64,000 bases of DNA from Psychrobacter sp. UBA3962 (lineage in GTDB: Bacteria > Pseudomonadota > Gammaproteobacteria > Pseudomonadales > Moraxellaceae): the NCBI RefSeq assembly GCF_002385225.1, contig NZ_DGDC01000038.1:1-64000 (forward strand), in the 5' to 3' direction. This document shows, one piece after another, positions 18,374 through 27,742 of the stretch. The notes under the pieces were generated by a model, which was given only the letters and a program-made list of their open reading frames with translations, did no database searches and was not told the origin of the DNA. Every line of letters begins with the position of its first letter. Positions within the stretch are counted from its first letter, which is position 1. The position numbers were made by a program, and so were the translations under genes.

Positions 18374-19261
18374 TTATAAAACTCTGAACTGTAAGTGCTC
18401 TAAAGCAGAGCGTAACATCTGGATATTGTAATAGGCATGAGCCTTAGTTGAGTTTTGAAAAAAAACATAAAGCTCATCGAAGTGTTGGCGCTGATTTGCA
18501 ATGGCCTGAGCCCAGCCTTGCATCTCTTGTGGGGTATAGCGATAGTCATGACGTTCGCTCGCGGATAGAGCATTCCACCAGTTTAGGTTGTTACCATGCA
18601 TTCGTAGATAGCCGGTACGCGTTTGCAGCTTTTGACCTTGGGTAGGAACCTGATTCTGACTGGTGTTTTGGCCCGTGCCTTGAGTAAATAACAATCGCGA
18701 ATTAGGTAGACCATTGACTTGTGGGTAGTCGACACTGCACCATATAAGCCCAAACTGTTGAAAGCTGTGTTCTACTTGAGGGATGTGCCAGCTGGCATGT
18801 CTAAATTCAATAGCCAGAGGATAGTCACTGAACCAGTCAGCAAGTTTAGCCAGATACAGGCGATGGGATTGAGTTCTATCAAAGCCGTGCGGGAACTGGA
18901 TTAGCAAAGGTGCTAGGCAGTCTGCCTCAATCAAAGGTTGTAGAGCCTCTATAAAGGCGGAGGCATGCTCGGCTGTGGCCTTTAAAGTATGGCTAAAATC
19001 TTGGTGCAGCTTAATGGCAAACTTAACCTTACCCTCAGACTTTCTGAGCATACCCTCATAAGCCTTACGGCCCAGGGGGGCATAAAAGCTGCTATTAATC
19101 TCAACAGCGCCATAGTGCTTGGCGTACTCGGCCAAAAAGTCTGTTTTCTTAGTGCCAATTGGGTACAGCGTGCCAATCATGTCGGTATCACTATAGCCTC
19201 CCGTACCAAGATAAACAGTTGGGGTGAGTGCATTGGAAGCGTTTGGGGTAGGGGTGATCAT
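18374..19261 (-). CDS. DUF72 family protein (YecE-like)
   Basis: A 295-aa TIM-barrel-like protein of the DUF72/YecE family, whose biochemical role is not established. Typical segments are VYLGTGGYSD, the EINSSFYAPLGRKAYEGML block, KLHQDFSHTL, PLLIQFPHGFDR, LAIEFRHASWH, YLRMHGN and DELYVFFQNSTKAHAYYNI near the C-terminus. I list ATG 19261 (MITPTPNAS) as start, but it lacks a clear Shine-Dalgarno. A TTG at 19297 preceded by AGGG would add 12 residues and is equally possible. It converges with sodB at a shared terminator. Confidence 0.85.
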   Translation of the reverse strand: MITPTPNASNALTPTVYLGTGGYSDTDMIGTLYPIGTKKTDFLAEYAKHYGAVEINSSFYAPLGRKAYEGMLRKSEGKVKFAIKLHQDFSHTLKATAEHASAFIEALQPLIEADCLAPLLIQFPHGFDRTQSHRLYLAKLADWFSDYPLAIEFRHASWHIPQVEHSFQQFGLIWCSVDYPQVNGLPNSRLLFTQGTGQNTSQNQVPTQGQKLQTRTGYLRMHGNNLNWWNALSASERHDYRYTPQEMQGWAQAIANQRQHFDELYVFFQNSTKAHAYYNIQMLRSALEHLQFRVL

Positions 19262-19426
19262 AAGCGATAAGCTAAGCCAATTTTTATCGGCTGTCAAATA
19301 CCAACCCTTATTAGTCTATTTGTCGCCGCGTCAGTAACTTTAGTGTTTAAAGCTACCTTAGACTCTAAAGTTATTTTAGACTTGAAGGCTATATCATATA
19401 GCATTCGTGAATGTATTGGCATTCAA

Positions 19427-19504
19427 TGCTATAATTCTTTGTTTATGTCTTCAGTGATGCTTTCTTATATTACAAACCTCCCTGTAAGCCCAGTCGTTTA
19501 CAGG
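19427..19504 (+). promoter_or_regulatory. hemA extended -10 promoter and leader hairpin
   Basis: TGCTATAAT (19427-19435) is a perfect extended -10, although no good -35 lies at the right distance. The implied leader is about 215 bases. It contains a hairpin with arms CCTGTAA (19481-19487) and TTACAGG (19498-19504). Confidence 0.5.
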
Positions 19505-19586
19505 CTCAGTTAGGTTTACTATTGATATAGGCCATTAAGCCCCTATCTATAAGCAGTAGCGAGTTATTGCTATAGCTGTGCTATTT

Positions 19587-19621
19587 ATAAGTACTTAATA
19601 TCAGTCATAAGTACTTAATAT
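19587..19621 (+). repeat. Two tandem 15-base sites in the hemA leader, 20 bases apart
   Basis: ATAAGTACTTAATAT occurs exactly at 19587-19601 and again at 19607-19621. Each copy has the palindromic core AAGTACTT, and the 20-base period puts both on the same helix face, 37 bases before the hemA start. This is the geometry of a paired operator, though a chance duplication cannot be excluded. Confidence 0.55.
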
Positions 19622-19657
19622 GAGCGGTTTAACTTCAAATTAGTTGGTAGATTTTAC

Positions 19658-21019
19658 ATGAATCTCGTAGTCATCGGTGTGAACCATAAAACTGCCCCCG
19701 TCGCGCTGCGTGAACGGTTAGCATTTGTGGGCGGCGACATACAGGTGGCGCAAGCACAACTGCAATCTTTGACCGCAGGCAGCCTTATTATATCGACTTG
19801 TAATCGCACTGAAATTTATGCTTTAGCGCCCAATACACAAGCATTAGTAGATCAAGTTCCCAGCGCAGACTCATCGGCTCCCCATTCACAAACAAGCCCT
19901 ATCGAGCCTGTTACCACCGCCGAGCTGACAGAACAGCTGATTCACTGGTTGGCTGGCTTTAAGAGCTTACCCATTGAGCAGGTGCGTCCTTATTTATATG
20001 AGTATATTGATGGCCAAGCATTGACCCATTTGCTAAGGGTAGCCGCTGGGCTTGATTCTATGATATTGGGTGAGCCGCAGATTTTTGGTCAAATCAAACG
20101 CTCAGTGGCAGAAGCCAAAGAATATGGTTATCTGACCAATCAACTAAACTGGGTTATCGAGCAAATATATGCTGGGGCAAAAAGAGTGCGTAATGAGACG
20201 GGCGTCGGCACCCAAGCCATCTCATTAGGCTATGCGGCCTCAAAGCTTGTGACCCAAATCTTCGATAAACCGCAAGAAGCTACTTTTTTATTGGTAGCAG
20301 CCGGTGAAATGAACCGTTTAGTGGCTCAACACATCGCCGCGCTTGGTGTAAAAAGAATTCTAATCTGTAACCGTACTCCGCAACGAGCTCAAGCCTTGGC
20401 ACAAGAGCTGCAACGTCCCGGGTTACAGATTGAAGTGCACGCCTTAAGTGAGCTGGATAATTTATTGTATCAAGCCGATATAGTCAGTAGCTGTAGCGGT
20501 AGTATGGATATGCTTATCGATAAGACTATGACCCAGCGAGCCCTGAAAAAACGTCGTTATAAGCCTATGCTAATGGTGGATCTGGCCGTGCCGAGAGACA
20601 TTGATTCTAATGTGGGCAAGCTGGATGATGTGTACTTGTATTCCGTTGATGATCTGCAACATGTTATCGCTGGTAACCTAGAAAAGCGTCGTCAAGCTGC
20701 AGTTGAAGCCGAGCTTTTGGTCAGTCATTTGGTGGTTGAAATCGAGCGCCGTTTCCAAGTGCGCAAAGTGGGACAAGATATCTATGAGTATCGCAATACC
20801 AGCCAACAAAAAGCCAATATAGTCTTGCAAGACATGCTGCATCAATTAAGGACTACAGACAGTAGCCCCGAGGAAATGATGATAGAGCTGACACGCCGCT
20901 TGACGCAAACCCTCTCTCATGCCCCTTCTTCTTTAATGCGGCGTGTGGCTCATGATGGAAATTCTGAGATGCTAGATGTGATCATAGATGGACTCAAAGA
21001 AGCCTATCGCAAAAAATAG
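19658..21019 (+). CDS. hemA: Glutamyl-tRNA reductase
   Basis: A 453-aa NADPH-dependent enzyme that reduces glutamyl-tRNA to glutamate-1-semialdehyde, the first committed step of C5 tetrapyrrole synthesis. The N-terminal NHKTAPVALRERLAF, the nucleophilic cysteine in LIISTCNRTEIYAL, the GLDSMILGEPQIFGQIKRSV block and the NADPH-binding segment AAGEMNRLVAQHIAALGVKR are present. A helical dimerisation domain ends the protein. The next enzyme, HemL, is encoded 23 kb away in this window. A roughly 215-base leader with tandem repeats precedes the gene. Confidence 0.96.
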   Translation: MNLVVIGVNHKTAPVALRERLAFVGGDIQVAQAQLQSLTAGSLIISTCNRTEIYALAPNTQALVDQVPSADSSAPHSQTSPIEPVTTAELTEQLIHWLAGFKSLPIEQVRPYLYEYIDGQALTHLLRVAAGLDSMILGEPQIFGQIKRSVAEAKEYGYLTNQLNWVIEQIYAGAKRVRNETGVGTQAISLGYAASKLVTQIFDKPQEATFLLVAAGEMNRLVAQHIAALGVKRILICNRTPQRAQALAQELQRPGLQIEVHALSELDNLLYQADIVSSCSGSMDMLIDKTMTQRALKKRRYKPMLMVDLAVPRDIDSNVGKLDDVYLYSVDDLQHVIAGNLEKRRQAAVEAELLVSHLVVEIERRFQVRKVGQDIYEYRNTSQQKANIVLQDMLHQLRTTDSSPEEMMIELTRRLTQTLSHAPSSLMRRVAHDGNSEMLDVIIDGLKEAYRKK

Positions 21020-21056
21020 CGGCCCCATATGATAGGGCATAGCTGAGGCAAGAAAT

Positions 21057-21086
21057 AAAAAAGGAGTGCTTAAGCACTCCTTTTTT
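21057..21086. terminator. Bidirectional terminator between hemA and the rhomboid gene
   Basis: A perfect 30-base palindrome, arms AAAAAAGGAGTGC and GCACTCCTTTTTT around TTAA, placed between two convergent genes. Confidence 0.9.
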
Positions 21087-21127
21087 ATTAAAAATTATTT
21101 ATTGAAAGCTGTTATTAAAAACTGTTA

Positions 21128-21748
21128 TTAAAATGAGGGATGCATTAAGGCCGATAAAAAGTGGGGTAATACATTTGGAGATAATAGAATAGTTGCTAAT
21201 ACTCCGAAGCCGCCTCCCCATAAGTGAGCCAAATGATTTATATTCGAGTTGCCTTTTTTATTGGCATGAATGCTATAAGCCACATAAGCGATAGCAAAGA
21301 CGATGGCTGGGATAGGCACAACCCCAAACAGATATAACATATTCCAAGGAGCCATTAAAATAAATGAGAACAAGATGGCTGATACGCCGCCAGATGCTCC
21401 TAGGCTACGATAACGCGGGTCATTCTTATGTTGTAAATAACTGGGAATCATGGCCACGATAATGGCAGCTAAGTACACAGCCAAAAAGCCAAAGCCACCT
21501 AAGAACTGATTGAAAAACCCTTCTACTACTCGGCCAAAGAAATACAAAGTAAACATGTTGAATAACAGGTGAGTGCTGTCAGCATGGATGAAGCCGTGGG
21601 TAATAAAACGATACCATTCCCCTTTATTAACCGCAGGGGGATAAAAGATAAGCTTGTCCATAAGCCCGTCTTTTTGCCAGGCCAATAGACTGATGATAAC
21701 GGTGATAATAATAATTAAAGTAGTGTGACTGCTTAATAAACTGTTCAA
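21128..21748 (-). CDS. Rhomboid family intramembrane serine protease
   Basis: A 206-aa membrane protein with six hydrophobic segments. The rhomboid catalytic dyad is visible: Ser119 in SLGASGGVSAILFSF (GxSG motif) and His175 in NHLAHLWGGGFG. The L1-loop tryptophan-arginine region (GEWYRFITHGFIHADSTHLLFNM) is also typical. It cleaves membrane-spanning segments of unknown substrates in the inner membrane. Nothing adjacent suggests a partner. It converges on hemA at a shared terminator, and the ATG at 21748 follows a 474-base non-coding region. Confidence 0.9.
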   Translation of the reverse strand: MNSLLSSHTTLIIIITVIISLLAWQKDGLMDKLIFYPPAVNKGEWYRFITHGFIHADSTHLLFNMFTLYFFGRVVEGFFNQFLGGFGFLAVYLAAIIVAMIPSYLQHKNDPRYRSLGASGGVSAILFSFILMAPWNMLYLFGVVPIPAIVFAIAYVAYSIHANKKGNSNINHLAHLWGGGFGVLATILLSPNVLPHFLSALMHPSF

Positions 21749-22222
21749 GGTGAATCCTTACTGGAGAAAATGGGGTATTAAAAAATAGCTTGATAACTGG
21801 GTGTATAACTTGGTTAATGATTGGGCTGATGTTTGGATTAACAGGGAGGTTAATATGATTGATTCAATCTTAGCTGAGCGCTGGAAACTAGGTTGCTAGC
21901 TATCCTATTAAATAATTACCTCATTAATATGACTAAATTATAGAGAAAAACTTTATCAGTTTGTGACCAAATGATGACTCTGTAACAAGCCTTAACTGAG
22001 AATTTACCTGAATATAACGTACAAATCTTAGAGATAATGTATTGTAGTACACAAGTTTGATAAATAAAAAAGCTTAACTTAATTAACTTGTATCAAACCT
22101 CTACGACTTAATCGTATTCACTAGTCAAAAAATTAATTTAAAAAAATTAAAACTTAGTGAGAAAAGAGGGATGATTTATTTACATTTACTAAGCATTTTT
22201 TCACTATTTAGGAGAGTATTCA
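21749..22222. other. 474-base divergent gap before the OmpA-like gene
   Basis: AT-rich, no credible frame. An inverted repeat GTTTGATA (22055-22062) and TATCAAAC (22091-22098) could form a stem in the leader of the plus-strand gene, whose Shine-Dalgarno is AGGAGAG around 22211. I cannot assign promoter hexamers confidently. Confidence 0.45.
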
Positions 22223-23827
22223 ATGGATATCATTGGTCATTTAGCCCGTACCGTTACCCCTGCTGTTTTAGGGGACAATCATAACCCTCAAAACGAAAGC
22301 TTATTAAAACAGTTTTATGCTTTATTTGCCGCGAAACTTGCGGACAACGATAGTTATAATCGTCTTGGTACTCAAGAGATTAATCGTGAAGATTTAGGTC
22401 TATTTGATCGTTTATGGACCGATGAAGGCCAAAAAACAGAGATTGCCAATGAGTTAGCGGCTCATAATAATGTTGATGTTATTTCTGTAAAAGGCCTATT
22501 GGCTTCTGCAGCTCCTTTGGCTTTTAATGAAATTAAAAGTTTAGCGGGCAGTACTCCAATTCCTCAGTTCCTACGTGACAACTTAAGCTCATTCCGTGAC
22601 CATATTCCAGCTTGGGCTACTGCTGTATTGCCAGCAGGTTTATTAGGCGCAGGGGTTGCCGGTGCAGCTAATGCGGCACATACTCACACCACTACTAATG
22701 CAGCTCATGCCAATACGGCTGGTCATCGTATTTCAGATACCACCAGTACTGCTCCTTTACAGCGTGAAGAAAAAGAAAGTGGCGGATTCTTAAAGGCACT
22801 ACTACCTATTATTGGTTTAATTATTTTAGCGGCTCTAGCGTGGGCACTACTAAAAGGTTGCCAAAAAGATCCAGCTCCAGTAGCCACTCCAGAGCAAACT
22901 ATGCAGCAGCCTGCTGAAACTGCGGTAACAGGCAATACAGAGCTTGACCCTGCAGTATTAACGCTAGCAACAGGCTCAGGTAATGAGTTATTTGCTTGTC
23001 GTATCACTGCCGGTAATGATGACTTAGGTAATACAGTTACTAATGCAGTGAAAGATGTGTTCGGTGCTGGTGCTGATGACTGTCGTGCTGAAGTTTATAG
23101 CAACGTTGCTACCGATATGCCTGCAGCAGCTCATTTAGGTGCCATTTTACCACTGGTTAAAAACACACCTAATGCTAACGTAATCATTGAAGGTAATGAC
23201 GTACGTATTGATGCGCCAGATCAAGCTCAGCTTGATAAGCTAGTAGCAGACATTAAAGCAGCTGCTCCTGATCTTAACGTTATTGCAGCAGGTCCTCTAG
23301 ATTTAGATGCCGAAATTGAGCAAAGTATTGCTGACTCAACAGCAGCAATGGATAACTTAGGTGACAACCCAAATCCTAAAGATGTGGCGCGTGCTTTAAG
23401 CCTACAAGTTATCAACTTCGCAGTAGATAAAGCGGATATCCCAGAAGCTAACAAAGCTGTGCTAGACCGTGCAGTAGAAGTTATGAAAAACGTTCCAGAA
23501 ATGGAATTAATGATCCTAGGTCATACTGATAGTGACGGTGACGACGCTTATAACAAAGAGTTATCACAACGCCGTGCAGAAGCAGTAAAAGCTTATTTAG
23601 TATCTAAAGGTGCTGATGCTTCTAAACTTATGACTAAAGGTATGGGTGAAACAGATCCTATCGCTACTAACGAAACTGACAATGGTAAGTTCCGTAACCG
23701 TCGTATTGAGTTTACAGTATATGACGAAACTGCAATGGGTACCCAAGAAATTGAAGTAACTCAAGATGCAGCGAAAGTAGCAGAAACCACTGATGTAGAA
23801 GTGGCTACAGAAGCTGAAGCTCAGTAA
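22223..23827 (+). CDS. DUF937-like/OmpA fusion protein with one membrane span
   Basis: A 534-aa protein with an unusual order of parts. Residues 1-140 resemble DUF937 (helical, no signal peptide). An Ala/His/Thr-rich linker covers 141-186 and a single membrane span about 189-210. A BON-like segment lies near 310-360, and an OmpA-type peptidoglycan-binding domain at about 390-505 (FAVDKADI; ILGHTDSDGDDAYN; LSQRRAEAVKAYL; NRRIEF). The expected topology is an N-terminus in the cytoplasm and a wall-binding domain in the periplasm, like MotB. The acidic tail after residue 505 is low complexity. Codon use suggests strong expression. The function is unknown; a link between envelope and cytoplasm is inference. 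Confidence 0.82.
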   Translation: MDIIGHLARTVTPAVLGDNHNPQNESLLKQFYALFAAKLADNDSYNRLGTQEINREDLGLFDRLWTDEGQKTEIANELAAHNNVDVISVKGLLASAAPLAFNEIKSLAGSTPIPQFLRDNLSSFRDHIPAWATAVLPAGLLGAGVAGAANAAHTHTTTNAAHANTAGHRISDTTSTAPLQREEKESGGFLKALLPIIGLIILAALAWALLKGCQKDPAPVATPEQTMQQPAETAVTGNTELDPAVLTLATGSGNELFACRITAGNDDLGNTVTNAVKDVFGAGADDCRAEVYSNVATDMPAAAHLGAILPLVKNTPNANVIIEGNDVRIDAPDQAQLDKLVADIKAAAPDLNVIAAGPLDLDAEIEQSIADSTAAMDNLGDNPNPKDVARALSLQVINFAVDKADIPEANKAVLDRAVEVMKNVPEMELMILGHTDSDGDDAYNKELSQRRAEAVKAYLVSKGADASKLMTKGMGETDPIATNETDNGKFRNRRIEFTVYDETAMGTQEIEVTQDAAKVAETTDVEVATEAEAQ

Positions 23828-23913
23828 TTAGCCCTTAGCTTATAGAGTTATTGATGATCTCTATTAGCTAAAATTAGATCAAGTTAATTACCTAGTTAAA
23901 CTAAGTACTTCAT

Positions 23914-23948
23914 AAAAAAAAGACCGTCCTCAAAGGGCGGTCTTTTTT
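23914..23948. terminator. Bidirectional terminator after the OmpA-like gene and nagZ
   Basis: Hairpin with arms AAAAAGACCG and CGGTCTTTTT around a short CCT/AGG extension, between convergent genes. Confidence 0.85.
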
Positions 23949-23979
23949 GGTTTTATGGATTTAAATATTAGACGTTTTA

Positions 23980-25047
23980 TTAACAATAATTAGTAGGGTC
24001 TTTTTCTTGATTAACGCTCTGCTGCTCAGCAAAAAAGGCGTCAACAATGTTTTGCTTGGCAGTTGCCCAATAGTCAAACTGAGCACAAGTAGCCTCTAAA
24101 CTACCTTGCCACTGCGGTATCTCGCTGCGCATGGCTTGCAGACGTTGCTGGTTAGGAGTAGGCAGCTGAGCCGCGGTTTCAATCGCCTGTAGGGCAGCTT
24201 CTCGATCGTTACATACCAACGCCATATCACAGCCGGCAGTTATCGCAGCCGTCACTCGAGCACCGATATCACCAGCGGTATGAGCCGCTTTCATCGACAA
24301 ATCATCAGAGAACAACACACCTTGGAAGCCTAACTGTTGACGGGCAATGTCTTGGAGCCAAATTTTAGAGAAGCCTGCAGGCTTATTGTCCACCTGACTG
24401 AAAATCACATGGGCGGGCATAACCGCATCTAGCCAAGGCTGACACTGAATGAAGGGCTGTAAATCGGTCTGCTTAATTTGTTCAAAACTACGCTCATCGA
24501 TGGCATCGGCCACATGCGAATCTGGAGCGATAGAGCCATGACCTGGGAAGTGCTTGCCTGTGGTGGCCATGCCTGCTGCTTTCATACCGCGCATAAACTG
24601 CGTAGAGAGCGCCACAATGGCTTGGGTATTGGCATGAAAGCTTCTATCTCCAATAACTTGGCTGACCCCATTGATATCGAGTACAGGGGCGAAGCTAACA
24701 TCGATACCGACAGCCATTACCTCAGTGGCCATTAAGTAGCCACAATCATAGGCTAGCGATAAAGCGCGGCAAGGATCGGTATCAAACAAATCACCCAGTT
24801 TTCCCATCGCCGGTAGGGGCGTAAATCCTTTACGCAGTCTGGCCACGCGGCCGCCTTCTTGGTCAACCCCAATAAGAATCTGTGGTTTTAGTTGGTGAAT
24901 CTCATCACAAAGTTGGCGTACTTGCTCGGGGGTATCAACGTTACGGGCAAATAAAATGATGCCACCAACCTCTGCACGACTTAATACCAAGCGATCCTCT
25001 TCAGTAAGCTCAGTACCGGCTACATCAATCATTAAAGGTCCGTACAT
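23980..25047 (-). CDS. nagZ: Beta-N-acetylhexosaminidase NagZ
   Basis: A 355-aa glycoside hydrolase family 3 enzyme that removes N-acetylglucosamine from anhydro-muropeptides in the cytosol during peptidoglycan recycling. The family motif KHFPGHG is at residues 165-171, followed by DSHVADAIDERSF. The nucleophile region FSDDLSMKAAHTAGD comes near residue 253. Length compares with 341 aa in E. coli NagZ. The gene is single, on the minus strand, diverging from prc across 254 bases. No ampC-ampR-like neighbours are in view. Confidence 0.93.
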   Translation of the reverse strand: MYGPLMIDVAGTELTEEDRLVLSRAEVGGIILFARNVDTPEQVRQLCDEIHQLKPQILIGVDQEGGRVARLRKGFTPLPAMGKLGDLFDTDPCRALSLAYDCGYLMATEVMAVGIDVSFAPVLDINGVSQVIGDRSFHANTQAIVALSTQFMRGMKAAGMATTGKHFPGHGSIAPDSHVADAIDERSFEQIKQTDLQPFIQCQPWLDAVMPAHVIFSQVDNKPAGFSKIWLQDIARQQLGFQGVLFSDDLSMKAAHTAGDIGARVTAAITAGCDMALVCNDREAALQAIETAAQLPTPNQQRLQAMRSEIPQWQGSLEATCAQFDYWATAKQNIVDAFFAEQQSVNQEKDPTNYC

Positions 25048-25301
25048 AAAGGTTCCCCTTGAAATTTATTACACTAAAAATGAATGAGGTATTATTACAG
25101 TAAATGTTAGGAATACCAATACCTAAGCTCTCTGTGCTTTTCTTTATTATTGGTAATTCACGGCCAAGCCATTAAAATAATTTTCGTCTGAATGTAAAAT
25201 TAGGTAAGAATGCTTATACAGTTTTAGACAGTCAAGGACTGATTGTTGTGCTAATATCAGGTCATTATGTCCATATCAAAAATAATGAGCGAGAATAGTT
25301 T

Positions 25302-27509
25302 ATGAGATTTCAACCAACACAGCTGGTGTTAAGTGCCGCCGCTATTGGGGTAGCCGGAATAGTTTTTTCGCAAAGCTATACCACGGCAATGGCATCGGAC
25401 AAGGCTGCTTTTGTTGCCACTCCAGAACAAAAATTGACGACAAGACAAGTGGCGGCTTTATTAGATAGAGCTCACTACTCTAATAAACGTTTTGATTCAG
25501 AAATGGGTATGCAAGTAGTAGAGATGTACTTTGATCGCTTAGACCCAAATCATACTTTATTTTTACAGTCTGATATTGATGAATTGACTAAAAAATATGG
25601 CGCTTCTTTTGCGGATAGACTAAAGCAAGGGGATTTAACCGCCACCCAAAATATCTTCAATCGTTATATTCAGCGTTCAAATGAATACTATAATTTTGCA
25701 GATAAGTTTTTAAGTAAAGAGATTGATCTCAACCGTAATGACTCAGTGATATTAGATAGAGAGAAAGAGCCTAGATTTACTACGGCTAGCGAACAGCAAA
25801 AATACTGGGAGCGTCAACTTACGCTACAAATTATTAACTTAACATTAGGGCAGGAAGAAGATAAAGCCCGTGATGAGTTATATACCAAACATCCAGAATT
25901 GACCAAAGGTAATGACCTAATCTTAGGCGAAGATAGAAACCCTAGAGAAGTGTTATTAAACCGCTTACATCGTCAGCAAGAGCAGTTAGATCGGATTAAA
26001 AGTGATGAGATTATGGAGTCAGTGTTAAATACTGCCATGCTCACCTACGATCCTCACAGTAACTACTATGCTCCTGTGCAATCCGTAGAGATGCAAGTAC
26101 AGTCTAACCTGCAATTAGAAGGTATCGGCGTAACCATTCGCCCTTACCGTAAAAACCCTGATTATACCCAAATAGTGACTCTAGTAGAAGGGGGCCCAGC
26201 GGCTAAATCTGGTCAAGTACAGCCCAATGACTTAATCATGGCTGTGGCCAAAGATGGAGAAAATCTTCAAGATGTGGTGGGCTGGTCTACTCGTGAAGTA
26301 GTAGCGTTAATCCGAGGCAAGCGTGGTACTGATGTCACTGTAAAAGTGAAGCAGCCCAATAGTCCAGATGCTGCTGCTCGTACCATTGTATTGACTCGTG
26401 ATGTTATCGAGCAAGAAGATGCCGGGGTTACCCACCGCATTGTGACTGTTAAGCCTGAAGGCAGCAATCAAGAGAAGCGCATTGGGGTGTTAGAGATTCC
26501 AAGCTTCTACTTAAACTATCAAGCCCGCCGCAGTGGCCAAGACTATCGAAGCGTTAGCATCGATACTCAAAATGAGCTGAAGAAGCTTAATGAGAAAAAT
26601 ATTGATGGCTTAGTGGTTGACCTACGTAATAACCCAGGTGGCTCACTGGATGAAGTTGCCAAAATGCTGGGGCTGTTTATTAAAGAAGGGCCTTTGGTTC
26701 AAATCCGAGATAACCGCGGTAATGTCCAGGTTTATCAAGATGAGGATGGCGGTAAGCAGCTGTATTCTGGAGACATGGTAGTGATTACCAATATGGCTTC
26801 AGCCTCTGCCTCTGAGATTTTTGCCGCCGCTATTCAAGACTATGGCCGCGGTTTGGTAGTGGGTAGTACCACTACTGGTAAAGGCTCGGCACAGATTCAA
26901 TTAGACAGCTTAGCACTGGGCTCTGCCACTTTAACTCAGCGTAAGTTCTACCGCGTTACAGGGGGCAGTACCCAAAATAAAGGCGTCGTTCCTGATATTC
27001 CTTTAATTAACATCTATGAAGGCGCAGAGTTTAGTGAGCGCGATCAGAAAAACGCCATGGCTTGGGATACCATTAAGACTTCTCCTTATAAGCCAGAAGG
27101 TAAGTTTACCAGTAATACCTTAGCCACCCTTAATCAGCAATCTAAGATTCGTCAAACCACCAACCCGCAATTTGTGTATTTAGACACCTTAAATAAAGTG
27201 CGTAATATGGAGGACGATAAAAAAGCGGTGAAACTTAATATTAATGAGCGCCGTGCTCGTCAAAAACAAATTGAGCAAAAAACTCTAGATGCTGAGAATG
27301 CACGCCGTAAAGCTACAGGTCTCAAGCCTTATGAGAGTTGGACACAGTATCAGGCTGCTGTTGAGTCAATGTTTGAAGAGCGCAGTCGTCTGAAGAATGA
27401 TGAGCGTCCTAAATTGCCAGAGGATGAAATTTATGTCATTGAAGCGGCGAAGATTATGTTAGAGGCCAATAAACTACAAAGATTTCAGCAGTTAGAAGAT
27501 TCTAAGTAG
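25302..27509 (+). CDS. prc: Carboxy-terminal processing protease (tail-specific protease)
   Basis: A 735-aa periplasmic serine protease of the S41A family. A signal-like segment (residues 7-31, LVLSAAAIGVAGIVFSQSYTT) leads into the helical N-terminal region. A PDZ domain follows near 235-320 (LEGIGVTIRPY; VEGGPAAKSGQVQPNDLIMAV), then the catalytic core. By alignment with E. coli Prc the dyad is Ser502 in MASASASEIFAAA and Lys527 in TTTGKGSAQ. DUF3340-like C-terminal residues end the protein. It degrades or trims periplasmic proteins and regulates murein hydrolases in E. coli. It is monocistronic, with a terminator 70 bases after the stop. Confidence 0.94.
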   Translation: MRFQPTQLVLSAAAIGVAGIVFSQSYTTAMASDKAAFVATPEQKLTTRQVAALLDRAHYSNKRFDSEMGMQVVEMYFDRLDPNHTLFLQSDIDELTKKYGASFADRLKQGDLTATQNIFNRYIQRSNEYYNFADKFLSKEIDLNRNDSVILDREKEPRFTTASEQQKYWERQLTLQIINLTLGQEEDKARDELYTKHPELTKGNDLILGEDRNPREVLLNRLHRQQEQLDRIKSDEIMESVLNTAMLTYDPHSNYYAPVQSVEMQVQSNLQLEGIGVTIRPYRKNPDYTQIVTLVEGGPAAKSGQVQPNDLIMAVAKDGENLQDVVGWSTREVVALIRGKRGTDVTVKVKQPNSPDAAARTIVLTRDVIEQEDAGVTHRIVTVKPEGSNQEKRIGVLEIPSFYLNYQARRSGQDYRSVSIDTQNELKKLNEKNIDGLVVDLRNNPGGSLDEVAKMLGLFIKEGPLVQIRDNRGNVQVYQDEDGGKQLYSGDMVVITNMASASASEIFAAAIQDYGRGLVVGSTTTGKGSAQIQLDSLALGSATLTQRKFYRVTGGSTQNKGVVPDIPLINIYEGAEFSERDQKNAMAWDTIKTSPYKPEGKFTSNTLATLNQQSKIRQTTNPQFVYLDTLNKVRNMEDDKKAVKLNINERRARQKQIEQKTLDAENARRKATGLKPYESWTQYQAAVESMFEERSRLKNDERPKLPEDEIYVIEAAKIMLEANKLQRFQQLEDSK

Positions 27510-27580
27510 CTTTAGCGGAGCTTTTAAAAACGGAACTTTTAAAGCTTCAAGCAAGTTAGCTATTTAATTATATGTTTTTG

Positions 27581-27617
27581 AAAACCTTTATACCTCAAGG
27601 GGTGTAAAGGTTTTTTT
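27581..27617 (+). terminator. Terminator of prc
   Basis: Stem AACCTTTATACC/GGTGTAAAGGTT with a six-base loop and a T7 run. Confidence 0.85.
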
Positions 27618-27666
27618 GAACCATTTTTTGGAGCAAGAGTAGGGAGGTGGATTAATAATATGGCTG

Positions 27667-27736
27667 TGTAAGCATATGCTTACAACACATAACGCTTTGG
27701 CGACTTACATGAGAACTCTCAATTTGAGATTATAGC
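27667..27736 (+). promoter_or_regulatory. GacA box 1 and promoter of first Rsm-like sRNA
   Basis: TGTAAG-CATATG-CTTACA (27667-27684) matches the GacA upstream activating sequence TGTAAG-N6-CTTACA exactly and is an 18-base perfect palindrome. It is followed by CTTACAT, AATTTGAGA and a -10-like TATAGC (27731-27736), 64 bases from box start to -10 start. All these blocks recur in copies 2 and 3. Confidence 0.88.
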
Positions 27737-27742
27737 TTCACG

